This document shows, in pieces, positions 7,973-16,591 of a DNA stretch of 64,000 bases. The position numbers and the translations under genes are program-made. Source of the DNA: JAHEZL01 sp046074525. GTDB taxonomy: Bacteria; Bacteroidota; Bacteroidia; Flavobacteriales_C; GCA-002722245. How positions within the stretch are numbered: the first letter of the stretch is position 1; each line of letters opens with the position of its first letter. The notes under the pieces were generated by a model that was not told the origin of the DNA, did not search any database, and worked only from the letters and a program-made list of their open reading frames with translations. The DNA lies in contig JBJTOK010000010.1 of the NCBI GenBank assembly GCA_046074525.1, positions 62,001 to 126,000 of the forward strand. Reading direction: 5' to 3'.

Positions 7973-9881
7973 ATTTCTTCTCTTCTTTTTTATTAGCATC
8001 CATCATCTCCATCAACTTCAACCCAAGCAAACCATTCACCGGATTGGCTTCGCCGCCATTGCCATTGATGAGAACTTCAGGGATAACCTTAATTTTTCCT
8101 TTACCAATTTCTTCGGTGATTTTGTATTTGGTAAAGTTGTCACCGCCCATGGCTTCCACCTGTAATTGATAGGCCTCCGCTGTAGATTTACCAATAGCGA
8201 GAATCTTCTCGGCCTCAGCATTACCCGTAAGAGAAATTCTTTCGGCCTCGGCACTTGCGATGAGTTTAGTAGCCTCAGAATCGGCCTGAGCCTGCAATCT
8301 GGTCGCTTCGGCAGCGGCCTGAGCACGCATCTTTGTTGCTTCGGCTTCGGCATGTACCTGCAACTTCACGCTGGCACCATCACCTTCTGCTTTCTTAACA
8401 GTAGCGTTGGCGGTACGCTCGGCAATCTCTACCGATTGCTGAGCTTTTACAATTTCTTTCTGCATATCGGCAATGGCTGTTTCTTTCTCAACACCCTGAC
8501 GCTTTTCCTGCGCTTTTTTCTGGGTTTCGAAAGTGAGCTCTTCTTCCTGCGCAATTTTTCTGTCGGTTAATGTTTTCATCAAAGAAGCCGGTGGAACAAT
8601 ATCTCCGATCAAGGTATCCACCGCATTTACGTTGTATTCTTCCAATACTTTGCGGATATGATCTTTCGCCGATTGCTGTCTTTCTTTACGCGTCCCCAGG
8701 AAAGAAATCACATCGCTGTCCTGCGCAGAGTTACGGAAATAGTTACCAATAGTAGGTTCCAAAACCTGTGACACTAAATTGTTCATGTTACCAAAACGTG
8801 CAATCACTTTTGGCGCTTCGGTAGACGGAATATGTATAATCTGCGCTACATCAAGGTTGAATGGAAAACCATCCTTGGAACGAACAGTGATCGTCGACAG
8901 GTTTTTATCCAAACTATGCGACTCACTGCGGGCATTGGCCCAGTTGAGAACGAGGTTGGTGGTAGGCACCAGCTCCACCTTCATAATGTATTTGTTCAAC
9001 GGATATTTACCCGGGCCATAAGGCTCGTGCCATACGCCCTTGAAGCCTTTCTCCACAATGTTACCATGCTTGAATTCATCACCACTAAGGTCCTTGCCTT
9101 CGAGTCCGATGTAAGAGATCACAACTCCAACATGACCTATCGGAATTTCAGTCATTGGTATTTCTTCAATCTGAACTGCCCAAGGATTAATGTTGTATGA
9201 ACCAGCAAGTATAATTTGCGGCTGCAAACCACGATTACCACCATTTTTAAGGAAGGTATCAAAATCCTGAAAATTGTTATGTCCATCAATTTGCTTACCA
9301 GCTATTTGTCCGCCTTCAATCGGAGAACCATCGAGGGTAGTCACCACACCCACCATGCTTTCATGAATCTGCACCATTTCCACCACGCTAACATCAAAGA
9401 GATGTGTATTGATTCTGTAAGAACCGGCAGTGATATAAGCTGTTTGGCGACCTTTTTGTCCTTCACTATTTAAAAATCTCTCAGCATCCTGAAAGTTGTC
9501 GCAATCTACTTTTTTACCAAGGATAGCTCCAGTAGGAATTTCTTTACCATCTTTTGCTAAAACCAAACCGATTTTACCTTGCGGAATAATGATGAAGCCC
9601 TGTAAAATAATTTCGTACTGCCACACCCATTTCCAGAAATACAATCCTGGAGCAAGTGTTTTTGCTTGATAACCAGCTTCGCCGTTGGTAGCGATAATTT
9701 TCCCATCAGCCATTTCGCGGTTGGCTCCAAGAAGAACAAACTTCTTGGTAACGAGTCCGATTTTGTCTTCGGGAATAATCACCATCCCGAACAAAACACG
9801 AAGGATAAAACGATAAAAAACGAGCATTAATACAATGACCAACACCCACCAGTAGGAGAAAATCAATTCTTTAGGATTCAT
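7971..9881 (-). CDS. Flotillin-like SPFH-domain protein
   Basis: A 636-residue membrane-associated scaffold protein. Residues ~9-32 form one N-terminal membrane anchor. An SPFH/Band 7 region follows, including the stretch IVEKGFKGVWHEPYGPGKYP and then TIGNYFRNSAQDSDVISFLG. From about 440 to 570 there is a long Ala/Glu/Gln-rich coiled coil (repeats such as AEATRLQAQADSEATKLI and AEAEKILAIGKSTAEAYQL), typical of flotillins. Flotillins organise membrane microdomains. The bacterial partner genes (NfeD type) are not adjacent. An in-frame hairpin ends the transcript right at the stop. The protein is longer than most flotillins because the region between anchor and SPFH core carries extra ~100-residue repeats (GKKVDCDNFQDAERFL and GKQIDGHNNFQDFDTFL). 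Confidence 0.85.
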   Translation of the reverse strand: MNPKELIFSYWWVLVIVLMLVFYRFILRVLFGMVIIPEDKIGLVTKKFVLLGANREMADGKIIATNGEAGYQAKTLAPGLYFWKWVWQYEIILQGFIIIPQGKIGLVLAKDGKEIPTGAILGKKVDCDNFQDAERFLNSEGQKGRQTAYITAGSYRINTHLFDVSVVEMVQIHESMVGVVTTLDGSPIEGGQIAGKQIDGHNNFQDFDTFLKNGGNRGLQPQIILAGSYNINPWAVQIEEIPMTEIPIGHVGVVISYIGLEGKDLSGDEFKHGNIVEKGFKGVWHEPYGPGKYPLNKYIMKVELVPTTNLVLNWANARSESHSLDKNLSTITVRSKDGFPFNLDVAQIIHIPSTEAPKVIARFGNMNNLVSQVLEPTIGNYFRNSAQDSDVISFLGTRKERQQSAKDHIRKVLEEYNVNAVDTLIGDIVPPASLMKTLTDRKIAQEEELTFETQKKAQEKRQGVEKETAIADMQKEIVKAQQSVEIAERTANATVKKAEGDGASVKLQVHAEAEATKMRAQAAAEATRLQAQADSEATKLIASAEAERISLTGNAEAEKILAIGKSTAEAYQLQVEAMGGDNFTKYKITEEIGKGKIKVIPEVLINGNGGEANPVNGLLGLKLMEMMDANKKEEKK

Positions 9882-9972
9882 AATTTTATTTAGTTAATGA
9901 CTGGTTTAAATGTAAATTAATTTTTGGTCAGCCATCCAAAAAAGAAGGAATAAATTTCGTTAAAACGAGAAA

Positions 9973-10644
9973 TTACTTGATCACTTCGCCATCCTTCATT
10001 TCAATGATTTTATCCGATCGACGAGCAAAATCATTATCGTGAGTTACGGCTATAATTGTATTTCCTCGCGATGACAACTCTTTAAAAATTTCGAAAACTA
10101 TTCCTGTATTGACAGAGTCAAGATTTCCTGTAGGTTCATCAGCCATGATCACTTTTGGATCGTTGATTAATGCACGTGCCACCGCCACACGTTGTTGCTG
10201 TCCGCCCGATAATTTCCCCGAAGGTTTCATAGCAAAATCATGCATTTGCACTTGTTTTAATTTTGCCATTGCACGCACTTCAATCTCTTCTCTGCTGTAG
10301 CGACCCAGTTTAAGGGCAGGCATCATTACATTTTCCAAAGCGGTGAATTCAGGAAGTAAAAAATGAAATTGAAATATAAAACCAATGTTCTCGTTGCGGA
10401 AAGCTGCCAATTGGTTTTGTGTGAGTCCGGTTACCTTGGTGTTGTTAATATACACTTCCCCTTCGTAATCGTTGTCCATGGTTGATAGCATATACAACAA
10501 TGTGGATTTTCCACAACCCGATTTACCTGTTATTGTAACGAATTCTCCAGCATTGATCACAAGATTAATATTTTTAATCACGTGGAATTTTTCTGGCTCC
10601 AGAAAATACTTATTGAGTTGTATGGTTTTTAATATCTCTGCCAT
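9973..10644 (-). CDS. ABC transporter ATP-binding protein (LolD/MacB type)
   Basis: A 223-residue ATPase with Walker A GKSGCGKST at residues 40-48, signature LSGGQQQR from 145, Walker B VIMADE at 165-170 followed by PTGNLD, and the H-loop in VTHDNDF. This is the MacB/LolD subfamily that energises mechanotransmission exporters instead of pumping through the membrane itself. Its start codon touches the stop of the FtsX-type permease gene, and a lipoprotein adaptor is encoded upstream. The three probably form a MacAB-like tripartite efflux or export complex. The substrate is unknown. The short length rules out a fused MacB. Confidence 0.93.
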   Translation of the reverse strand: MAEILKTIQLNKYFLEPEKFHVIKNINLVINAGEFVTITGKSGCGKSTLLYMLSTMDNDYEGEVYINNTKVTGLTQNQLAAFRNENIGFIFQFHFLLPEFTALENVMMPALKLGRYSREEIEVRAMAKLKQVQMHDFAMKPSGKLSGGQQQRVAVARALINDPKVIMADEPTGNLDSVNTGIVFEIFKELSSRGNTIIAVTHDNDFARRSDKIIEMKDGEVIK

Positions 10645-11903
10645 TAGCCTCGCAATATTGCTACAGGATCAATCTTGGATGCCTTGAGCGATGGCATCAA
10701 TCCCGCCACCAGCGTAGTGATTACACCAAACAAAACACCAAACACATAATATTTCACTTCAAAAATGACAGGAAAAGTTTTTAAGCTTACGAAGCCTTGC
10801 GAAGGAAACGGCACACAGGATAGACCATACGCGAGTAAGAATCCAAAAAGCAATCCGCTTAGCGCTCCAAGCAAACCAATAGTAATGGATTGTGCCAGGA
10901 ATATCTGCACAATATCGCGTTGCGCAAAGCCCTGTGCTTTTAATATGGCGATATCACGCATTTTATTTGTGATCAACATGTTCATGATATTGTAAATGCC
11001 AAAACCGGCAACGATTAGCATTGTTGCACTAACAACAATTGTAAGCACATCACGCACTACATTCGACGCTTCAACTGAAGCATTGGTTACTTCCCAGCCT
11101 TCCACTTTATAACCATATTTCTTTTGCATAGAAATCGCTTCATCATGCGCCATATTTAAGTCTTTCAGTTTTACATTGATTCCAGTAATGTAGGTTTTAT
11201 CTTTACCCAGCAATTGCTGAACAGTAGAAATATTAACGTAACTATTCACGTCGTCAATCGCAGCCATCCCCATTTGAAAAGTGCCCACAACCCGCAAGCG
11301 CAATGAAGTACCTGCGGGTGACGCCAACGCCACCATATCTCCAATATTTACATTGAGTTTCTTTGCAAGGCCCACGCCCATTACAATACCATTATCGGTG
11401 GTGAGTAAATTTTCAAGTCGACCATCTATTATCTTACTTTTCAAATCGAACAATCTAATCTCATCAAGAATATTTACCCCTTTCAAAAAGCCATTCATTT
11501 GCACAGGGCCATAATTGTAAAACACCTGTGTACTCAGCATTGGTGATACCGCTAAAACTTTTGGATTTTGCTTTAAATCTGAAATAATTTGTTCGGCACC
11601 TTTAATGTTAATGCTTACATCTTTTGGTTTTGGGTGATGTACCAATATCACTTGATTGCTGTCTTTGAAATATTCGGCAGTAACCGATGAAGAAAAATCG
11701 GTTTTAAAATCGTTATAGATTTTAATATCGGGAGTAGAAGATAACATAGTATCCTGTAAAAACTTGTTTACACCTTTCATAAAACTGATCATGAGTATAA
11801 ACATCGCAATCCCGAAAGTTACGCCCAGCATGGCTACTATCGACTGCTTTTTGCGCGACAGCAAATGAGTTTTCGCTATTTGCAGGTTTACAGGAAGTAC
11901 CAT
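10644..11903 (-). CDS. ABC transporter permease, FtsX/MacB family
   Basis: A 419-residue inner-membrane protein with the MacB plan. There is one transmembrane helix near residues 20-40 (IVAMLGVTFGIAMFILMISF), a ~230-residue periplasmic domain, then three helices (about 285-305, 335-360, 385-405), ending in the family tail ASKIDPVAILRG. The first periplasmic residues GVNKFLQDTMLSS fit the MacB_PCD domain. It is joined to the ATPase gene by abutting codons and follows the adaptor gene by 1 bp, so all three are one operon. The substrate cannot be predicted. Confidence 0.9.
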   Translation of the reverse strand: MVLPVNLQIAKTHLLSRKKQSIVAMLGVTFGIAMFILMISFMKGVNKFLQDTMLSSTPDIKIYNDFKTDFSSSVTAEYFKDSNQVILVHHPKPKDVSINIKGAEQIISDLKQNPKVLAVSPMLSTQVFYNYGPVQMNGFLKGVNILDEIRLFDLKSKIIDGRLENLLTTDNGIVMGVGLAKKLNVNIGDMVALASPAGTSLRLRVVGTFQMGMAAIDDVNSYVNISTVQQLLGKDKTYITGINVKLKDLNMAHDEAISMQKKYGYKVEGWEVTNASVEASNVVRDVLTIVVSATMLIVAGFGIYNIMNMLITNKMRDIAILKAQGFAQRDIVQIFLAQSITIGLLGALSGLLFGFLLAYGLSCVPFPSQGFVSLKTFPVIFEVKYYVFGVLFGVITTLVAGLMPSLKASKIDPVAILRG

Positions 11904-11904
11904 T

Positions 11905-13002
11905 TTACTTTTCTTCTGCCATTATTATTTGCGTGTTTTCATCTGCACCAGAAAGAATTTCTGCATCATCTAAGGTTAGTATTCCTGTTTTAACAAAAAT
12001 CAATTTACGCTCACCTTCTTCGCTCACTAATAAACTATCATTGCTAACCAAAGCATTGCGCGGCACTATCAATGCATTACTTTTGGTTTGGATGATGATA
12101 TTCGCTTCCACCGAACTGTGAATGAAAGGTAGGTTAACCTTTTCGGAAAATTCTGCATCCACCCTAAACGACTGATCCATTTCATTCATCAAAGGATAAA
12201 TCCTGGTAATTTTTGCTTTGTAAATAGAAGAACCGGTAATATCGGTTTTCAACACCACGTCCTGACCCGTTTTAATTTTATCAATATCCTGTTGATCTAC
12301 CGACAACTTCAAAACTCTTTCGCTTTGCGCTCCTACCAATGCAACCAACTCACTCATACGCACCGACTCTCCCTCTTCCTTGTAAGTTTTAAAAACCACA
12401 CCATCCATATAACTGCGAATGATGAAATTATTTAAATCGCTCTCGGCCGATGCTACCTGACTTTGCGCATTGGCCAAGCTTACCCGTAAATCAGTTTTCG
12501 CCGAATGATACTTTTCCATGGCCGATTTAAACATGTTCTCCGAAGTAGAATACTGCAAAACTTTAGCGTCGTATTCTACTTGCGTGGTGGCATTACTAGC
12601 TAATAATTTTTTGTATTTCTCCAACATTATTGAATCCAATTTAAACTTGGCCTGCGCATTCTCCATATTCAATCGCAAATCATTTAGTATGGAAGAATTT
12701 CCTGAAGCATCCGCCGATGATTTTTCTAAAAGTTGTCGCGCTGAATTTAAACGTGCCGACTGAGATTCATTGCTAATTTCATACAATACCTGACCTTTCC
12801 GCACAGTATCACCATCTTTCACATATTTCTTGATGATGGTTCCGTTGATTAGTGCAAAGAGATTGTGCTCGTACTTTGGAATGATGTTACCCGAAGCGTA
12901 GACCGACTCTACAATATTTTTTCTTTGAGGACGAATACTTTCCACTTGATCACAAGCTACAAATGCCAACAAAATGATTACCGATAGAATGCGAAGCTGC
13001 AT
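11905..13002 (-). CDS. Efflux periplasmic adaptor (HlyD/MacA family) lipoprotein
   Basis: A 365-residue membrane-fusion protein. I place the start at the ATG at 13002, giving MQLRILSVIILLAFVACDQ, a lipoprotein signal with lipobox FVAC. A longer in-frame start at 13074 would bury this signal. The order is: a lipoyl-like half (NGTIIKKYVKDGDTVRKGQV), a ~100-residue coiled-coil hairpin (about residues 85-185), the second lipoyl half (IIRSYMDGVVFKTYKEEGES), then beta-barrel and membrane-proximal domains. It would bridge the FtsX-type permease to an outer-membrane channel. No TolC homologue is in the window, so one must be encoded elsewhere. Confidence 0.88.
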   Translation of the reverse strand: MQLRILSVIILLAFVACDQVESIRPQRKNIVESVYASGNIIPKYEHNLFALINGTIIKKYVKDGDTVRKGQVLYEISNESQSARLNSARQLLEKSSADASGNSSILNDLRLNMENAQAKFKLDSIMLEKYKKLLASNATTQVEYDAKVLQYSTSENMFKSAMEKYHSAKTDLRVSLANAQSQVASAESDLNNFIIRSYMDGVVFKTYKEEGESVRMSELVALVGAQSERVLKLSVDQQDIDKIKTGQDVVLKTDITGSSIYKAKITRIYPLMNEMDQSFRVDAEFSEKVNLPFIHSSVEANIIIQTKSNALIVPRNALVSNDSLLVSEEGERKLIFVKTGILTLDDAEILSGADENTQIIMAEEK

Positions 13003-13136
13003 AAAACAAGAATTGATGTAGTAAATGTACATTATTAAGAGAATGAAAAGATGATGTTGATCAGGAAAATTCATGATATTATTAGTGTTTAGCTATCTTG
13101 GCATATAGATTGTCCAACAAAAACTCAAAAAGTTCC

Positions 13137-13736
13137 ATGAAAAAATTATTAGTCATTGTGCTCCAGGTTTTAATCTACTCAGCAATAAATGCTCAAATTC
13201 CATGCATTAACTATTATTATAATTTTTATCCAAAAACTGTTTTTTCCATTTCAAATGAAGGAAATATCAATAGCATCCAGTTTACTCAAGGAAATTGCGT
13301 AATAGTTATGGACAGTTACGGAAATATTACTTCCCTCACTCCTACTGGCGCAGGAAATTATAGCTATTATGATAACTTCGATACAAACACAGGGAATCAG
13401 GCAAAGCTAAAATCGTATGCTGGCACTGTATTCACCTACTATCCTTTAACAGAAAACAATGGTTTAGCCGGGAGAATAAAAAGTATCGATTCTTTGCAAA
13501 TTAACTACTATAATGCCTTCGACTTTAATGCTCCCTTTGGGAAAATAAAATCCATAGGTAATATTAAAGTAGATTATTTCGGCAGTAAAGAAATTACTCC
13601 ATTTGATGGAAAAATTAAAAGCATTGGAGACTATTCTATTTCGTACTTCACCACCTTCGACCTGGATGCGATGAAGGGCCAAATCAAATTACTGGAAGGA
13701 AAGATGGACAACGTCCTCGTATTTCCCAACTTGTAA
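13137..13736 (+). CDS. Secreted protein with 23-residue GxIKSI repeats, hypothetical
   Basis: A 199-residue protein from the ATG at 13137 (MKKLLVIVLQ...INAQIP), a signal peptide ending at Ala-Gln. The earlier in-frame start at 13098 would push the signal inward. The C-terminal half holds three consecutive 23-residue repeats (residues ~112-180) and a partial fourth, each beginning G(R/K/Q)IKSI and containing an I-x-Y-(Y/F) strand. Degenerate copies (GNINSIQF, GNITSLTP) precede them. This suggests a stack of beta hairpins or a solenoid. No enzyme motif or sorting domain is visible, and function is unknown. It ends 2 bp from the stop of recG on the other strand. Confidence 0.78.
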   Translation: MKKLLVIVLQVLIYSAINAQIPCINYYYNFYPKTVFSISNEGNINSIQFTQGNCVIVMDSYGNITSLTPTGAGNYSYYDNFDTNTGNQAKLKSYAGTVFTYYPLTENNGLAGRIKSIDSLQINYYNAFDFNAPFGKIKSIGNIKVDYFGSKEITPFDGKIKSIGDYSISYFTTFDLDAMKGQIKLLEGKMDNVLVFPNL

Positions 13737-13738
13737 AC

Positions 13739-15841
13739 TCAACTAATCCTACTCCAGTTATTTTTAGGATCGGTCAATAAATTTAAATGAAGGGCGATAA
13801 ATCGATTCTCTTCTTTTTTTATTTCAGGATCGTCAGTAAGCACTTCCATCGCCTTTTGACGGGCAATTTGCATGGATTGTGAATCTTTCACCAGATCAGC
13901 GATTTTAAAATCCATCATTCCGCTTTGGCGCGTCCCTTCGATATCTCCCGGACCGCGAAGTTTCAAATCCACTTCAGCAATCTTGAATCCGTCGTTGGTT
14001 TCGCACATGGTACGCATACGTAATTTTGAATCGGCTCCAATTTTATCGGCGGTCATCAAAATGCAATACGATTGCTCAGCACCACGTCCAACCCGTCCGC
14101 GCAGCTGATGCAATTGCGAGAGCCCGAAGCGCTCAGCACTTTCAATCACCATCACTGAAGCATTGGGAACATTAACACCCACTTCAATCACAGTAGTAGC
14201 CACCATAATTTGCGTAACACCTTTTTTAAAACGATCCATTTCAAAATCCTTGGCATCAGATTTCATTCGGCCATGCAAAACAGAAATCTGGTATTTCGGC
14301 GGTTCAAAAGCGCGCTGGATACTTTCGTAACCGTCCATCAAATCTTTGTAATCCATCGCCTCCGATTCTTCAATGAGCGGATACACCACATACACTTGCC
14401 GGCCCAAAGCAATTTGCTCCTTCATAAAACCAAACACGCGCAAGCGCCCGCCATCAGTGAAGTGATGTGTGGAAATTGGTTTTCTCCCAGGAGGCAATTC
14501 GTCAATCACTGAAGTATCTAGATCGCCATATAAAGTCATGGCTAAGGTACGCGGAATAGGTGTTGCCGTCATTACCAGCACATGTGGCGGACGACTGTTT
14601 TTCTTCCACAATTTTGATCGTTGCGCCACACCAAAACGGTGTTGTTCATCAATCACAACGAGACCGATATTTTTGAATTGAACAGGATCTTCAATGAGTG
14701 CATGCGTCCCCACAATTACCTTTAATTCTCCCGATTGGAGTTTCTCAAAAACATACTGTCGTTCTTTTCCTTTCACTGATCCGGTAAGCAATTTCACTTC
14801 GATGCCCAATGGTTTCAGTAAACTTTCAAAAGATTCATAATGCTGGTTGGCCAGGATTTCCGTAGGCGCCATAATAGCGGCCTGGTAACCGTTATCCAAA
14901 GCAATTAAAATACTCATGAGCGCCACCATGGTTTTTCCGCTGCCCACATCACCTTGCAGCAAACGATTCATGTGCTGTCCAGACCCCATATCCTTGCGAA
15001 TTTCCTTGATCACACGCTTTTGTGCGCCTGTCAATTCGAAAGGCAAATATTTACTGTAAAAAGTATTAAAATACTCTCCCACTTTATCGAAAACAAAACC
15101 TGCATAATTGATTTGCCGGCCTTGTTTTACCTTTAAAATACGGAGTTGCGCGAAAAACAATTCATCAAATTTCAATCGTGCAATAGCGCGGTTGGCCATC
15201 TCCAAATTGGCAGGCTGATGAATTTGCTGAAAGGCTTCATCCCGCGACATAAAACGAAGATCTTCCATGATTTCCTTATTCAGAATTTCAGGAATTTTTC
15301 CTTTCACCTGCGGCAATAAACCTGCAACAATTTTACGTAGTGCTTTGCTATCGAGTCCGCGGTTCTTCATGTTCTCCGAAGTATTGTACACCGGCTGCAA
15401 GCCTTTCAATTCATTGAAAGCACCAATGGAGTACAAAGTCATTTCGGGATGAGAAATATTCATTTTGCTTCCAAACAAAGTCGGCTTGCCATACACGATA
15501 TATTCTTTGCCAAGCAACAAAGTTTTTTTGATCCATGGAATGCTGCGAAACCACACCAAATCGAGTGCTCCCGATTCATCACGAAAAACAGCACTGAGTC
15601 TTTTTGCTTTTCCGGTACCGACTTCTTCCACACTCACTATAACACCTTTCACCTGTACGTAAGATTGATCGGAGGTAATACTGCTGATCTTTTGAAATGA
15701 CGACCTGTCGACGTATTTATAGGGAAAATGATTAAGGAGATCTTCAAAGGTAAAGATGTTCAAATCCAGCTTCAGCACATCGGCACGGGCAGTACCCACG
15801 CCTTTTAAAAACTCAACGGATGTACGCAAGAAATTTGACAT
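13739..15841 (-). CDS. recG: ATP-dependent DNA helicase RecG
   Basis: A 700-residue superfamily 2 helicase that remodels stalled replication forks and branch-migrates Holliday junctions. It has an N-terminal OB-fold wedge domain (about residues 55-160; YVQVKGVIVSVEE), Walker A GDVGSGKT at 297-304, the DEQH box at 398-401, and helicase motifs VLVMTATPIPRTLA, VATTVIEVGVNVPNAS and QLRGRVGRG. Length is standard (~690-710). The ATG at 15841 yields the expected SVEFLKGVGTARADVLK opening. The gene appears monocistronic, with a near-consensus -7 box (TATTTTTA, minus strand, 15847-15854) 5 nt before the start codon. Confidence 0.97.
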   Translation of the reverse strand: MSNFLRTSVEFLKGVGTARADVLKLDLNIFTFEDLLNHFPYKYVDRSSFQKISSITSDQSYVQVKGVIVSVEEVGTGKAKRLSAVFRDESGALDLVWFRSIPWIKKTLLLGKEYIVYGKPTLFGSKMNISHPEMTLYSIGAFNELKGLQPVYNTSENMKNRGLDSKALRKIVAGLLPQVKGKIPEILNKEIMEDLRFMSRDEAFQQIHQPANLEMANRAIARLKFDELFFAQLRILKVKQGRQINYAGFVFDKVGEYFNTFYSKYLPFELTGAQKRVIKEIRKDMGSGQHMNRLLQGDVGSGKTMVALMSILIALDNGYQAAIMAPTEILANQHYESFESLLKPLGIEVKLLTGSVKGKERQYVFEKLQSGELKVIVGTHALIEDPVQFKNIGLVVIDEQHRFGVAQRSKLWKKNSRPPHVLVMTATPIPRTLAMTLYGDLDTSVIDELPPGRKPISTHHFTDGGRLRVFGFMKEQIALGRQVYVVYPLIEESEAMDYKDLMDGYESIQRAFEPPKYQISVLHGRMKSDAKDFEMDRFKKGVTQIMVATTVIEVGVNVPNASVMVIESAERFGLSQLHQLRGRVGRGAEQSYCILMTADKIGADSKLRMRTMCETNDGFKIAEVDLKLRGPGDIEGTRQSGMMDFKIADLVKDSQSMQIARQKAMEVLTDDPEIKKEENRFIALHLNLLTDPKNNWSRIS

Positions 15842-15977
15842 GAGAATAAAAATAGAATATAAGTCTTGGTGATTATTATTTTTTGCAAATTATTTTTCTG
15901 ATTTGCAGTACACAATTGGCACTTACAATAATTCAAAACCTATTTTCGCAGCACTACTAACAACTAAAAAAAGCAGA

Positions 15978-16583
15978 ATGAAAAATTCAAGATTTCTCTT
16001 CATTCTATTGGTAATTATCTCCGCTTTCTCTTGTCAGAATACAAAAAGACACACCCACTTAAATATAATTAAAAACAAGAACAGTACTGTTTTCCAGAAA
16101 AAGGAAAGACCGATAAATACAGCCGCACTAGGTGATTCGATGGTTTTGACAAAAGCCCTTGAAGTAGAATTAATAAATACTCCTCAACATTGCAATGCCA
16201 CTGAACGCATTTCACAACCCGAAAAAGAAAGCTCCTCTTATAAAAGCCATGCCAAACAGAAAACAACAACAGCTAAAGGAAAATCCCCGATAGAAATCGC
16301 TCCCGAGGCAGAAAAAAGACACATGATTCTTGCATTGATCTTTATTGGCATTGCATTTATATGCTACCTTCTTACCGCCTTTGCTATCACTGCACCAGCT
16401 CTACTAATTTAGTTGTTTTACGTCGCCTCCTTTTCAACAGGAATAGTGGCCGCTATACAATTTTACCATGCTTTAAAAAGCTCAAAAACATGGCTGATCG
16501 TTATTTCCTTTTTGATGTTATTGATAGGAATTATTATATCACTTCTTGGCTTAGTTGTCTTAGGAATCAGACTTGAAAGTTGA
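15978..16583 (+). pseudogene. Membrane lipoprotein interrupted by an in-frame TAG
   Basis: From the ATG at 15978, 144 codons run to a TAG at 16410-16412. The same frame then continues for 56 sense codons to a TGA at 16581-16583. The N-terminus MKNSRFLFILLVIISAFSCQ is a lipoprotein signal. A polar Lys/Thr-rich linker follows, then three hydrophobic helices, of which the second spans the TAG (APALLI before it, LFYVASFSTGIVAAIQFY after). The downstream part (TWLIVISFLMLLIGIIISLL) is clearly membrane-protein-like, so the stop looks recent. The layout resembles short lipoproteins with a DUF4190-like tail. TAG is used as a normal stop elsewhere in the window, so recoding is unlikely. A base-calling error is possible. 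Function unknown. Confidence 0.7.
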
Positions 16584-16591
16584 ATACAATA

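Noticed and set aside
9973..13002. Antibiotic-resistance efflux system
   Set aside because: The ATPase-permease-adaptor module is MacAB-like, but these also export peptides, lipoproteins or siderophores. There is no outer-membrane channel or regulator gene to support a drug role.
16410..16412. Reassignment of TAG to an amino acid
   Set aside because: Several intact genes in the window end at TAG, for instance the nucleoside kinase and the LuxE-like gene, so TAG is an ordinary stop here.
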